Origin: Streptomyces sp. WM4235
Lineage (GTDB): Bacteria > Actinomycetota > Actinomycetes > Streptomycetales > Streptomycetaceae
DNA: 64,000 bases
Reading direction: 5' to 3'
NCBI RefSeq assembly: GCF_001279725.1
Contig: NZ_LGDE01000181.1
Coordinates: forward strand, 14,202-78,201
Below, one piece after another: positions 26,772-34,651 of this stretch (position 1 is the stretch's first letter; each line of letters starts with the position of its first letter). Position numbers and translations under genes: made by a program. The notes below the pieces were generated by a model. That model made no database searches and was not told the DNA's origin. It was given only the letters and a program-made list of their open reading frames with translations.

Positions 26772-28570
26772 TCGGCCGGCCTTCGCGGCGACCCGGTGCC
26801 CTTCGGGTCCCGACCGCCTTGGCCGTCCCGACCGCCCTGCCCGTTCCCGCCGTCCTGCCCGTTCCCGCCGTCCTTGGGGGCGGCCCCGATGACGACCTTG
26901 GCGCCGGCGGTGAGCGCGCCGGCCCGCACCGGGGTCACCGCCACGTAGCCGTCGCCGCTGGTGCCCACCCGGACCTCGATGCGCCGCGGCGTGCCGTCGC
27001 CGCCCACGGCGGTGACGACCGTGCCCCCGTCCGCGGTGGCGGAGACCGCGGTGACGGGAACCACGAGGGCCTGCCCGTCGGTCGAGGCGGACTCGATGGT
27101 CAGTCGTACGTCCTGACCGGCGAGAGCGGGGGGCAGCGGTCGGTCCGCGCGGACGACCATGCGGAAGCCGAGATCGCCGCCCTTGCCCGCGGCGTCGCCC
27201 TGGCCGCCCTGCCCGGGCTGCTGCCCGCCCGCCGGCCGGCCGGTCGAGCGTTCGCCGGCGACCAGCGCGACCTTGCCCCGGGCATCGAGCCCCGTGGCCT
27301 CGGAGGCGATCACCACGCTCATGCCGGCGCGCAGGAGCTGCTTCTTGTCGTCCTTCAGGTACGTCTCGACGACGAGTTCACCGGCGGACAGGGTGAGCAC
27401 CGGCCCGGAGACGGGGCCGCCCACCCGGCCGGCGATCCCGCTGACCCGGGCGGGGAAGGAGCCGAGGATCACGGTCTCGGAGGCGGGGAGCATCGGCCCG
27501 TCGGCGGCCTCGACCGATGCCAGCTCGGCGCGGGCGTCGGCGAGGGCCTGCCGGGCGCGCGCGAGGGCCCGACCGGAGTCACCCTCGCCGCCGCCGCTCT
27601 TGCCGGCCGTCCTACCGACACCGGTCGTCTCGCCGTCACCGGCGCCGGAGGCGGGGCCGGCCGAGGGGCTGCCGGTGGCCGGCGTGCCGGAACGTCCCCC
27701 GGCCCCGGCCCCGTTCCCGGCCCCGGCCCCGTTCCCGGCACCGGCCCCGGTCCCGGCGTCGGCCGAGGCGTCCTCGACGGCCCACTGCGCCGTCCGTACG
27801 GCCTGCCGCGCGGCCTTGACCGCCTCGCCGCCGTCCGCCACGGCGGGCAGCGGGTCGTACCCGATGGCCCGGTAGCGGGCGGTGAGCGCGGCCTTCGTAC
27901 CGGCTCCGAACACGCCCTTCGCGTCGGCGCCGGTCCCGTGTCCGAGCGCGCGCAGCGCCTGCTGGAGCTGGGCGACGTCGTCGCCGGTGGAACCCGGCCT
28001 GAGGTCGCGGTAGACGGGCAGGGTCCCCTTCAGGGCGAACACCGGACGCCCGGAGACCTCCGCCAACAGTTGCCCGGCGGCGACCGCGTCCCCGGCCTTG
28101 AGCGGCAGCTTCGTGACGACGGCCGCTGCCGCGCCCTCGCCGGCGCGCGGCTGGGGGGCCACGTCGACGCTCTGGTCGGCCACGACCGTCCCGCGCGTCA
28201 CCACGGTCCGCGCGAGCACCCGCTGCTCGACCTCGGCGGTCAACAACCCCTGCGCGGGCGGCCCGGTCTCCGCCGCGACCTGCGCGGGCGATTTCACCAG
28301 CACGGTGGCCAACAGCCCACCGACCGCCACGAGCGCGGCTCCGGCGACGACGCCGAGGACCACCCGGCGCCCCCGACCGAGCGCCCCGGAGCCGAGCGCC
28401 CCGGAGCCGAGCGCCCCGGAGTCAGGTGCGTCCTGCGCGGCGTCGGCCGTGCCGGCCGACCCGTCCCCGCCCGGGTCCCGCGCGTCCCCGTCGCCCGGTT
28501 CCACCACATCCCCGCCCGGTTCCACCCCGTCCCCGCCCGGTTCCACCGCGACGTCCCCCGGTTCGTTCAC
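26768..28570 (-). CDS. MacA-like periplasmic adaptor with peptidoglycan-binding domain
   Basis: The protein of about 600 residues starts at GTG overlapping the lipoprotein stop (GTGA). An acidic, repeated N-terminus (VEPGGD, GALGS) precedes one membrane helix (VVLGVVAGAALVAVGGLLATVLV, about 68-90). A lipoyl-like hairpin half follows (LKAGDAVAAGQLLAEVSGRPVFAL), then a peptidoglycan-binding_1-type stretch (LRPGSTGDDVAQLQQALRALG...GVFGAGTKAAL). A Gly/Ala-rich insertion (about 275-340), a helical segment, the second beta domain and a Gly/Asn/Gln/Asp tail complete it. This is the Gram-positive form of the membrane-fusion protein that partners FtsX-type exporters. The peptidoglycan domain suggests wall anchoring. 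Confidence 0.88.
   Translation of the reverse strand: MNEPGDVAVEPGGDGVEPGGDVVEPGDGDARDPGGDGSAGTADAAQDAPDSGALGSGALGSGALGRGRRVVLGVVAGAALVAVGGLLATVLVKSPAQVAAETGPPAQGLLTAEVEQRVLARTVVTRGTVVADQSVDVAPQPRAGEGAAAAVVTKLPLKAGDAVAAGQLLAEVSGRPVFALKGTLPVYRDLRPGSTGDDVAQLQQALRALGHGTGADAKGVFGAGTKAALTARYRAIGYDPLPAVADGGEAVKAARQAVRTAQWAVEDASADAGTGAGAGNGAGAGNGAGAGGRSGTPATGSPSAGPASGAGDGETTGVGRTAGKSGGGEGDSGRALARARQALADARAELASVEAADGPMLPASETVILGSFPARVSGIAGRVGGPVSGPVLTLSAGELVVETYLKDDKKQLLRAGMSVVIASEATGLDARGKVALVAGERSTGRPAGGQQPGQGGQGDAAGKGGDLGFRMVVRADRPLPPALAGQDVRLTIESASTDGQALVVPVTAVSATADGGTVVTAVGGDGTPRRIEVRVGTSGDGYVAVTPVRAGALTAGAKVVIGAAPKDGGNGQDGGNGQGGRDGQGGRDPKGTGSPRRPAE
28381..28425 (-). repeat. 15-bp tandem repeat, three copies
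   Basis: Three near-exact copies of GCGCCCCGGAGCCGA encode the GALGS repeats at the adaptor N-terminus. Similar short repeats encode the VEPGGD stretch at about 28495-28560. Confidence 0.8.
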
Positions 28571-29052
28571 CCGCCGAGCACGCCGTTGCCGCCGGAGCCC
28601 TTGTCGGGGCGGCACTTGCGGGTCGCCTCGGCGTGCTTCGTCCGCAGTTCGGCCGTCTGCTCAGGGGTCACGGCCCGAGGGTCGTACGTACCCGTCGCCG
28701 GGTCCGGGTCCGGGTACCAGGAGACGCCCTCGGCCCGCAGGCACCTGGCCTCCTCGCGGGCGGCGGCCAGCACCTCGGGGTCGACCTTCGTGACGGGCGT
28801 CTGCTTCGGGGCCTTGCTCTCGCAGGCCTTCTCGGCGGCGGCGAGGTTGTCGTGCGGCTTGTCCTTGTCCACCCGGGGTGTACCCGAGTCGAGGAGGACG
28901 ATCGGCACGCCGTGTTCCTTGAGGCAGTCGTAGTAGGCGACCTCCTCCCGGCTGGGCGGCGGGCTGTCGCTCGCGGAGGGTTCCTTCCCGCCGGAGCACG
29001 CACCGAGCACGAGAGCCAGGGCGAGGACGGTGACGGGCACGTACTTGCGCAT
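28567..29052 (-). CDS. Lipoprotein, first gene of the export operon
   Basis: The 161-residue protein begins MRKYVPVTVLALALVLGACSGG, a lipoprotein signal with Cys19. The mature part has four more cysteines (YYDCLKEHG, KACESK, ARCLRAEG, TRKCRP), which could form two disulphides, and a YDCLKEHGV motif seen in many actinobacterial lipoproteins of unknown role. The stop overlaps the adaptor start by 4 nt, so it is co-translated with the exporter and may help substrate capture outside the membrane. GAGGGAAG precedes the ATG. The second lipoprotein at 29735 has a similar 'C-M-x-x-x-G-Y' pattern but is not closely alike. Confidence 0.82.
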   Translation of the reverse strand: MRKYVPVTVLALALVLGACSGGKEPSASDSPPPSREEVAYYDCLKEHGVPIVLLDSGTPRVDKDKPHDNLAAAEKACESKAPKQTPVTKVDPEVLAAAREEARCLRAEGVSWYPDPDPATGTYDPRAVTPEQTAELRTKHAEATRKCRPDKGSGGNGVLGG

Positions 29053-29298
29053 ATGGGCGCTTCCCTCGGGGTGCGGACGTGGATGAGGGCGCCGCAGAGC
29101 GATATGACGTGCGAACGCAATTCGCGATCATAGAGAGGGGCCTGCGGACACACAAGTTCCGTTTGATGAACGCTTTTTGACAGTCCGTTGGCTGGGATAT
29201 CGGCTTGTGCCCGGAACCGCTCTGCACTTGAATCCCGCTGGGCGTCGCGCTGTTGGCGTCGAGATCATTTTGTTGTTCCCACAGTGAGGAATGTGCAA

Positions 29299-29706
29299 AT
29301 GAACAAGAACAAGCGCGTCCTGCGTCTCGCGCTCGCCCCGGTGGCCGTCGCCGGCGCCCTGCTCGTGTCGACGGCCTCACCCGCTTCCGCGTGGGTGCAC
29401 GACGGGTACCTGGAGCAGTTCGAGTTCGGGCTGTACTGGGACTCCGGCCAGAGAGGGTGCGTCTTCGACAGCAACAACGACGACGACAACCTGAACAACG
29501 ACACGTTCCACGGCCCCTCGGGCTGCGGCGGCCTCGGCAAGGGCGTGAACGACAACACGTACTCGTACAAGAGCCTGGACATCAAGGGCCGCCACGTCTA
29601 CACCAACAGCAACTACGGCGGGATCCAGGGCTCCGTCCCCGCCGGTCACACCGGCGACGCGTCCAGCAACTTCAAGAACTCGATCAGCTCCCTTCGCTGG
29701 TACTGA
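29299..29706 (+). CDS. Secreted peptidase-inhibitor I36 / crystallin-like protein
   Basis: The 135-residue precursor has a signal peptide ending near SPASA (about residue 32). The mature domain of about 100 residues is rich in Asn, Asp, Tyr and Gly. Segments such as FEFGLYWDSGQRGCVFDSNNDDDN, YKSLDIKGRHVYTNSNYGG and NFKNSISSLRWY match the gamma-crystallin-like fold of the Streptomyces metalloprotease inhibitor family (I36). Two cysteines (RGCVF, SGCGG) probably form a disulphide. It should act outside the cell, perhaps against a metallopeptidase. A GAGGA ribosome site precedes ATG 29299. It is followed 28 nt later by a lipoprotein gene. Confidence 0.75.
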   Translation: MNKNKRVLRLALAPVAVAGALLVSTASPASAWVHDGYLEQFEFGLYWDSGQRGCVFDSNNDDDNLNNDTFHGPSGCGGLGKGVNDNTYSYKSLDIKGRHVYTNSNYGGIQGSVPAGHTGDASSNFKNSISSLRWY

Positions 29707-29734
29707 GCCGCTCGCACCCCCGGAGGAACCGCTG

Positions 29735-30709
29735 ATGCACCACGCCCGGCGCCGCCGGACCCTCGCCGCCGCCCTCCTGACGGCCACGGCCGTCCTGGTG
29801 GGCGGTTGCGCGGGCGACGACGGGGCGAAGGGCAAGGGCGCCCGCGAACCCGCGCTCGGCCCCGTCGCCGCGAACCCCGCCGGCTCCGCCCTCTCCCTCC
29901 CCCTGGACGCCTACACGGACTCGGACGCCGAAGCCCGGCGGATGGAGGCGGTGCAGAACCGGCTCATCGCCCTGTGCATGGCCCGGTACGGATTCGCCTA
30001 CGAGCCGCCGGCGAGCCGGGCCGACACCGGGGGAGGGGCCGAACAGGGCCGCCACGGCGCCCTGTTCGGGGTCGCCGATCCCGCGCAGGCGGCGGCCCGC
30101 GGCTATGCCGACGCCTCCGGGGCGGGGGACTCGGCCAAGCCGGCCCCGCCGCAACTCACCGAGAGCGCGACCGCGGTGCTGTTCGGTACCCGGCAGGGCG
30201 AGACGACCCCCTCCGGGCCGGACCCGAGGACCCAGGAGGAGGCCGAACGGACCGACAGCGGGATCGAGGCCGGCGGGCAGCGGGTGCCGGCCGGCGGCTG
30301 CCTGCGCGAGGGGTACCGCAAGCTGTACGCGCCCACCAAGGACAGCGTCGACCTGCTCTTCTCCTTCGGCCTCGCCTCCGAGGCGCACACCCGCTCCCAG
30401 AAGGACTCCCGGGTGGTCGCCGTCCTGAAGGACTGGTCCGCGTGCATGGAGGAGGCCGGATACGACGGTGTCGGCACTCCGTACGAGGTCGTCGAGAAGC
30501 TGGGCCTGGAGGCGGACAAGGCCGGCCCCAAGGCGGTCGCCGTCGCCGGCGAGGACGTCGCCTGCAAGCGCGAGGTGAACCTGGTGGGCGTGTGGGCGGC
30601 CGTCGAGACCGCCTACCAGCAAGGGCTCGTGGAGGAGAACGCGGAGACGCTCGCGCTCTACAGGAAACAGCGCGACGCCCGATTCAAACTGGCGGCCTCA
30701 CTCGCCTGA
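29735..30709 (+). CDS. Secreted lipoprotein, unknown function
   Basis: The 324-residue protein has a lipoprotein signal (TAVLVGGC, Cys25). A mature part with paired cysteine motifs follows: LIALCMARYGF, GGCLREGYRKLY, SACMEEAGYDGVG and DVACKREVNL. The pattern 'C-M-x-x-x-G-[YF]' repeated twice is typical of a widespread actinobacterial surface-protein type with no assigned role. A strong GGAGGAACCGCTG site precedes the ATG. It lies 28 nt after the I36-like gene and probably shares its transcript. Confidence 0.8.
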   Translation: MHHARRRRTLAAALLTATAVLVGGCAGDDGAKGKGAREPALGPVAANPAGSALSLPLDAYTDSDAEARRMEAVQNRLIALCMARYGFAYEPPASRADTGGGAEQGRHGALFGVADPAQAAARGYADASGAGDSAKPAPPQLTESATAVLFGTRQGETTPSGPDPRTQEEAERTDSGIEAGGQRVPAGGCLREGYRKLYAPTKDSVDLLFSFGLASEAHTRSQKDSRVVAVLKDWSACMEEAGYDGVGTPYEVVEKLGLEADKAGPKAVAVAGEDVACKREVNLVGVWAAVETAYQQGLVEENAETLALYRKQRDARFKLAASLA

Positions 30710-30723
30710 CCCGCCACGCCACG

Positions 30724-30756
30724 ACACGACCCCGGCCTTCGCGGCCGGGGCCGTGT
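30724..30756 (+). terminator. Terminator after the lipoprotein gene
   Basis: CCCCGGCC and GGCCGGGG form the core stem around a 5-nt loop, extended by ACACG/CGTGT arms, 14 nt after the stop codon. Confidence 0.8.
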
Positions 30757-30934
30757 GCGTCGTGACGGGTATTCCGCACGGAATCGCGCATTCCCGCGTC
30801 GGGAAGCGAGCACGGAAAAGCGGACGGGAAACCCGGCGGGAGTCGAGGGTGCCGTCCGCCGGCGCACCCGCAATTTCGGCCAGGGGAACGTGAAATCGAC
30901 CCGATGGCGGCGGCTTCTGTTCCCCGATCGGGCC

Positions 30935-31086
30935 CGGGCACGCGAAAGGACGGGCACGAAAAGGGACGCGGGCACGAAAAGGGACGCGGGCACGAAAAAG
31001 GACGCGGCATGCGAAACGTCGCGGACAGGCGAAGAGGCGCGGGCATCCCAAACGACGCGGGCATCCCAAACGACGCGGGCATGCGG
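30935..31086. repeat. Array of degenerate 18-bp repeats
   Basis: Within the 603-nt gap from 30710 to 31312, three units of GGGCACGAAAAGGGACGC type (30952-31005) are followed by two units of GGGCATCCCAAACGACGC type (31041-31076), with degenerate units around them. The 18-bp period keeps several minus-strand frames open as hexapeptide repeats, but these look non-coding. The rest of the gap shows no gene. Confidence 0.75.
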
Positions 31087-31129
31087 AAGGGCCGGTACTC
31101 CACCCCCGAGCGGGGGAGTACCGGCCCTT
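31087..31129. terminator. Perfect hairpin next to the repeat array
   Basis: AAGGGCCGGTACTC (31087-31100) pairs exactly with 31116-31129, with an additional inner C/G arm. It is followed by a short T run on the plus strand. It could end the NlpC/P60 transcript arriving from the right or mark the end of a small RNA. Confidence 0.5.
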
Positions 31130-31312
31130 TCCGCGCACGCGCGGTCAGCCGCGGGGTGTCCGAGGGTGCCTGAAGGCTCCTCAGGGCGTCCGAGAGCGGT
31201 TCGGACGACCCGGAGGGTCCCACACAAGGCCCCAGGCACCTCTGGACGCCCGGGAAGGCTTCAGAGACGGCGACGGCTCAAGAGGCAGCGACAACTCAAG
31301 AGACGCGACGAC

Positions 31313-32182
31313 TCAGAGGACGCGGACGGCGCCCGTCGGCATGTCGTAGCTCAGGTTGCGCTCGACGACACCGGTGCTGGGGTTCTGCGCACCGACGAAC
31401 TTGCCGCCGCCGACGTAGATGGCGACGTGGTACGCGCTGCCCTTGGCACCCCAGTACAGGATGTCGCCCGGCTGGAGGTTGCTCAGCGACACCGAGGTGC
31501 CGGCCGTGGACTGCGCCTGCGACACACGGTCGAGGGTGATCCCGGCCTGGCGGTACGCGGCCTGGACGAGACCGGAGCAGTCGTACGCGGAGGAGCCGGT
31601 GGCGCCACTGACGTACGCCTTGCCGACCTGCGCGCGGGCGAAGTCGACGATGGCCGCGGCGGAGCCGGTGGCCGGCCTCGACGTGCTGCCGCCCTCGTCG
31701 GAGTCGCCACCCGAGTTGTGTCCGGGGGAGAAGGAATCGTCGTCCGAGGCGGAGGCGTTCGCCAGCGAGGAGCGGGCGGAGCTGCGGTTGGCGCGGTCGG
31801 CCTCGGCCTTGCGCGCCTGCTCCTCCTTGGCCTTCTTCTCGGCGTCGGCCTTCTGCTGGGCGTCTTCCTTCGCCTGCTTCGCCTCGGCGGCGGCGCCCGT
31901 GCGGGCGTGCTCCTCCTGGACGTTCAGCTCGCCTTCGACGGCGGCGGCGCGGGTGTTCTCGGCGGCCGTGGTGACGGCCGTCGCGACATCGGCGCTCAGG
32001 TCCAGGTCGAGGACGGGCATTTCGAGCGTCGTCTCGGCCACGGGCTCTGACGGGGACGCGCTCGCGGTGCCGGCCATGGCGAGGGTGCTGAGGACGCCAC
32101 CGGCGATGCCGGCGCGGACCGCGAGCTTGGAGGCGCTGCGGCGGGGCTTCCGGTGGCTGGGTGTGTGAGCGGTGTGGGACAT
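31313..32182 (-). CDS. Secreted NlpC/P60 (C40) cell-wall hydrolase
   Basis: The protein of about 289 residues has a long signal region (to about residue 43). An Ala/Lys/Glu-rich coiled-coil stretch (about 75-140) and a Ser/Gly/Asp linker precede a C-terminal NlpC/P60 domain (about 174-289). The catalytic set is visible: Cys202 in AYDCSGLV and His252 in SAYHVAIYVGGG. The family cuts peptide cross-links in peptidoglycan outside the cell. The coiled coil may regulate the enzyme, as in RipA-type proteins. The ATG at 32182 lacks a strong ribosome site. I checked for a c-di-AMP riboswitch upstream and did not recognise one. Confidence 0.9.
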   Translation of the reverse strand: MSHTAHTPSHRKPRRSASKLAVRAGIAGGVLSTLAMAGTASASPSEPVAETTLEMPVLDLDLSADVATAVTTAAENTRAAAVEGELNVQEEHARTGAAAEAKQAKEDAQQKADAEKKAKEEQARKAEADRANRSSARSSLANASASDDDSFSPGHNSGGDSDEGGSTSRPATGSAAAIVDFARAQVGKAYVSGATGSSAYDCSGLVQAAYRQAGITLDRVSQAQSTAGTSVSLSNLQPGDILYWGAKGSAYHVAIYVGGGKFVGAQNPSTGVVERNLSYDMPTGAVRVL

Positions 32183-32421
32183 GGGACTAACCGCTATCAG
32201 GGGGCGGCCGGTCGCTTCAAGAAACGTGGTGTGCGCCACAGTTGTGCGCGAAGGCCGCGAACCGGACGCGTCGCGGCCGTTATTGACGCGGTAACGGGCG
32301 AAACGGACACACCCTCACAAGCCTGTGATCATGGGGTTTCCGCGATAAGTCCCAATTGATCCGGCGCCTACCATTCCGCCGGACAGTTGGCCAAGCCCTC
32401 TTTCGGCGGCGCGGATTCCAC

Positions 32422-32435
32422 GTGACGCAGGTCAC
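32422..32435. promoter_or_regulatory. Crp-like palindromic site
   Basis: GTGACGCAGGTCAC is a 5-bp inverted repeat that also fits the loose Streptomyces Crp pattern GTG-N6-GNCAC. It lies 240 nt upstream of the NlpC/P60 start and 550 nt from nuoA, so the hydrolase is the more likely target. Confidence 0.4.
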
Positions 32436-32722
32436 AGTTACCTACCGCTGTGCGGGCACTGTGGCCGCTCCGTGACCCGCCTGTGAGGTTCCCGTGCGGT
32501 TCGTGAACGGATGCACACGATCCGCGTGCCCTTCACCCGGCCGCCCATCCCCCTTTACCCGGGCCGGCCCGACGTCCACTCGACTCCTCCCGAACCCCTC
32601 GTTCGGGGGGCGTGGATCCCCTTATCACTGCTGTGGCAGTGGTGCCAATTTGCTTGCACTGGCCAACGTTTGATAGTGCGCACCCCCTTCCACCTGCAAC
32701 GAAGGGGCCGGATGTCACCTTT

Positions 32723-32758
32723 GGTGATCATGTGGATGCCTTGCGTATGAAGATCACC
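32723..32758. repeat. Inverted repeat in the nuo control region
   Basis: GGTGATC (32723-32729) and GATCACC (32752-32758) form a 7-bp inverted repeat. The GATCAC half recurs at about 32795 and 32829, so these may be half-sites of one regulator. Confidence 0.4.
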
Positions 32759-32847
32759 ACTCATCGGACTTCATGATCGTTCGTCAGGTGGTGGAGATCA
32801 CAAACTCGGTGTTGTTACCCGTGTCGCAGATCACAGACCGGCAGGCA

Positions 32848-32853
32848 TAAGAT
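32848..32853 (+). promoter_or_regulatory. Candidate -10 box for nuoA
   Basis: TAAGAT inside GCATAAGATG is a good match to a -10 element (TANNNT), and the Rex-type site begins 16 nt downstream, around the expected start of transcription. The -35 region is weak, as is usual for activated or atypical Streptomyces promoters. Confidence 0.4.
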
Positions 32854-32868
32854 GCGCACCAGTCCGGC

Positions 32869-32886
32869 TTGTGAACTGCCTCACAT
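32869..32886. promoter_or_regulatory. Rex operator (redox-responsive) upstream of nuoA
   Basis: TTGTGAACTGCCTCACAT closely matches the Rex operator pattern TTGTGAA-N4-TTCACAA. It is centred about 107 nt before the nuoA start and just after the candidate -10 box. Rex senses the NADH/NAD+ ratio and in Streptomyces coelicolor controls respiratory genes including cyd and nuo. Repression of complex I at low NADH is therefore expected. Confidence 0.8.
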
Positions 32887-32984
32887 GCGATCCCCTTCCA
32901 CTCGGGTGATCTTCGCGGGAGGCGGGTCACTCGGCGCCGGCACAGCGGTCCAACGGTCAAGGACGACTGGAAGGAGCGAGGAGC

Positions 32985-33344
32985 GTGAATGCGTACGCGC
33001 CCATCCTCGTGCTCGGCGCCCTCGGCGCAGGGTTTGCGATCTTCTCCGTGGTCATGGCCACGCTGATCGGCCCAAAGAGGTACAACCGGGCAAAACTTGA
33101 AGCGTACGAGTGCGGCATCGAGCCCACTCCGGTGCCGGCCGGTGGCGGTCGCTTCCCCATCAAGTACTACCTGACGGCGATGCTCTTCATCGTCTTCGAC
33201 ATCGAGATCGTCTTCCTCTACCCCTGGGCGGTCACCTTCGACTCCCTGGGGATCTTCGGGCTCGTCGAGATGTTGCTCTTCGTGCTCACCGTCTTCGTCG
33301 CCTACGCCTACGTGTGGCGCCGCGGCGGCCTGGAATGGGACTGA
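32985..33344 (+). CDS. nuoA: NADH-quinone oxidoreductase subunit A
   Basis: The 119-residue membrane protein has three helices and the conserved loop KLEAYECGIEP with the switch cysteine near residue 43. The segment RFPIKYYLTAMLFIVFDIEIVFLYPWAV is diagnostic of NuoA. It sits at the junction of the membrane and peripheral arms of complex I near the quinone site. It starts at GTG after GGAGCGAGGAGC and is the first gene of the 14-gene operon. Confidence 0.97.
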   Translation: MNAYAPILVLGALGAGFAIFSVVMATLIGPKRYNRAKLEAYECGIEPTPVPAGGGRFPIKYYLTAMLFIVFDIEIVFLYPWAVTFDSLGIFGLVEMLLFVLTVFVAYAYVWRRGGLEWD

Positions 33345-33359
33345 GGGGCTGAATTTTCC

Positions 33360-33914
33360 ATGGGACTGGAAGAGAAGCTGCCGAGCGGCTTTCTGCTGAC
33401 GACCGTCGAACAGGCCGCGGGCTGGGTGCGCAAGTCATCCGTCTTCCCGGCCACCTTCGGTCTGGCGTGCTGCGCCATCGAGATGATGACCACCGGAGCG
33501 GGCCGGTACGACCTGGCCCGCTTCGGCATGGAGGTCTTCCGCGGCTCACCGCGCCAGGCCGACCTGATGATCGTGGCCGGCCGGGTCAGCCAGAAGATGG
33601 CGCCGGTGCTGCGGCAGGTGTACGACCAGATGCCCGCTCCCAAGTGGGTCATCTCCATGGGCGTTTGCGCCTCGTCGGGCGGAATGTTCAACAACTACGC
33701 GATCGTCCAGGGCGTCGACCACATCGTCCCCGTGGACATCTACCTGCCCGGTTGCCCGCCCCGCCCCGAGATGCTGATGGACGCGATCCTCAAGCTCCAC
33801 CAGAAGATCCAGGGCGGAAAGCTCGGCGTGAACCAGGAAGAGGCGGCGCGCGAGGCGGAGGAGGCGGCCCTCAAGGCCCTCCCCACCATCGAGATGAAGG
33901 GGCTCCTTCGGTGA
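33360..33914 (+). CDS. nuoB: NADH-quinone oxidoreductase subunit B
   Basis: The 184-residue subunit holds the terminal [4Fe-4S] cluster N2 that passes electrons to menaquinone. All four ligands are visible: tandem Cys37-Cys38 ([11 protein letters not shown]), Cys103 (MGVCASSGG) and Cys132 (LPGCPPRPE). A C-terminal Glu/Ala-rich tail is somewhat longer than in E. coli NuoB cores. Its stop overlaps the nuoC GTG by 4 nt. Confidence 0.98.
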   Translation: MGLEEKLPSGFLLTTVEQAAGWVRKSSVFPATFGLACCAIEMMTTGAGRYDLARFGMEVFRGSPRQADLMIVAGRVSQKMAPVLRQVYDQMPAPKWVISMGVCASSGGMFNNYAIVQGVDHIVPVDIYLPGCPPRPEMLMDAILKLHQKIQGGKLGVNQEEAAREAEEAALKALPTIEMKGLLR

Positions 33915-34651
33915 GCGACGACCCGGCCGTGCACAACGGCAACGGCAGCGGGGACGGGAACAACGTTCCCGCCCCCAGGGGCACCACCGGCCCCGAGGTG
34001 ATCGGCGTCCGCAAGGGCATGTTCGGCGCCGCGGCCGGCGGGGACACCAGCGGCTACGGCGGCCTCGTCCGCACCGTGGCCATGCCCGGCGCGACGAGCC
34101 GCCCGTACGGTTCCTGGTTCGACGAGGTCGCCGACGAGTTCGAGGGCGCCCTGGAGGAACAGGGCCTGGTCCCCGGGCACGCCATCGAGAAGACGGTCGT
34201 CGACCGGGGCGAGCTGACCTTCCACGTGGCCCGCGAGCACCTCGTGCGCGTCGCACGGACCCTGCGCGACGACCCGGCCCTGCGCTTCGAGCTCTGCACC
34301 GGCGTCAGCGGGGTCCACTTCCCCGGGGACAAGGGCCGCGAACTGCACGCCGTCTACCACCTGCGCTCGCTCACCCACGGGCGGATCCTGCGCCTGGAGG
34401 TGTCCGTCCCGGACGCCGACCGGCACCTGCCGTCGCTCGTCGAGGTCTATCCGACCAACGACTGGCACGAGCGCGAGGCGTACGACTTCTTCGGCCTGAT
34501 CTTCGACGGCCACCCGGCCCTCACCCGAATCATGATGCCGGACGACTGGCAGGGGTTCCCCCAGCGCAAGGACTACCCGCTCGGTGGCATCGCCATCGAG
34601 TACAAGGGCGCCCAGATCCCGGCTCCCGACCAGAGGAGGTCGTACAGCTGA
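33911..34651 (+). CDS. nuoC: NADH-quinone oxidoreductase subunit C
   Basis: The 246-residue peripheral-arm subunit contains the 30-kDa subunit signature ERE-x-(Y/F)-[22 protein letters not shown], followed by [21 protein letters not shown]. NuoC is a separate gene here, not fused to NuoD as in E. coli. The first 45 or so residues (Asn/Gly/Asp-rich) are an extra low-complexity extension. It starts at GTG within GTGA overlapping nuoB and ends overlapping nuoD by one base (TGATG). Confidence 0.97.
   Translation: MSDDPAVHNGNGSGDGNNVPAPRGTTGPEVIGVRKGMFGAAAGGDTSGYGGLVRTVAMPGATSRPYGSWFDEVADEFEGALEEQGLVPGHAIEKTVVDRGELTFHVAREHLVRVARTLRDDPALRFELCTGVSGVHFPGDKGRELHAVYHLRSLTHGRILRLEVSVPDADRHLPSLVEVYPTNDWHEREAYDFFGLIFDGHPALTRIMMPDDWQGFPQRKDYPLGGIAIEYKGAQIPAPDQRRSYS

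Larger units (their letters stand above)
32183..32984. other. 802-nt control region between NlpC/P60 and nuoA
   Basis: This long divergent region is clearly AT-richer than the rest of the window. It holds a Crp-like site (32422), an inverted repeat (32723-32758), several copies of AGATCAC, a candidate -10 box (32848) and a Rex-type operator (32869). Short ORFs at about 32511-32764 have no ribosome sites or recognisable products and look spurious. Confidence 0.6.

Noticed and set aside
30935..31086. CRISPR array
   Set aside because: Units are adjacent 18-bp tandem copies without spacers, and no cas genes are present.
30658..31239. Minus-strand ORFs with hexapeptide repeats over the 18-bp array
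   Set aside because: Three overlapping frames are open only because the repeat length is a multiple of three; composition and lack of start signals argue against coding. The array itself is kept as a finding.
32183..32520. c-di-AMP (ydaO) riboswitch before the NlpC/P60 gene
   Set aside because: Such switches precede some Streptomyces wall hydrolases, but the conserved blocks were not found on the minus strand.
32511..32764. Short ORFs upstream of nuoA
   Set aside because: They lie in the AT-rich control region, have no ribosome sites and no recognisable protein pattern.
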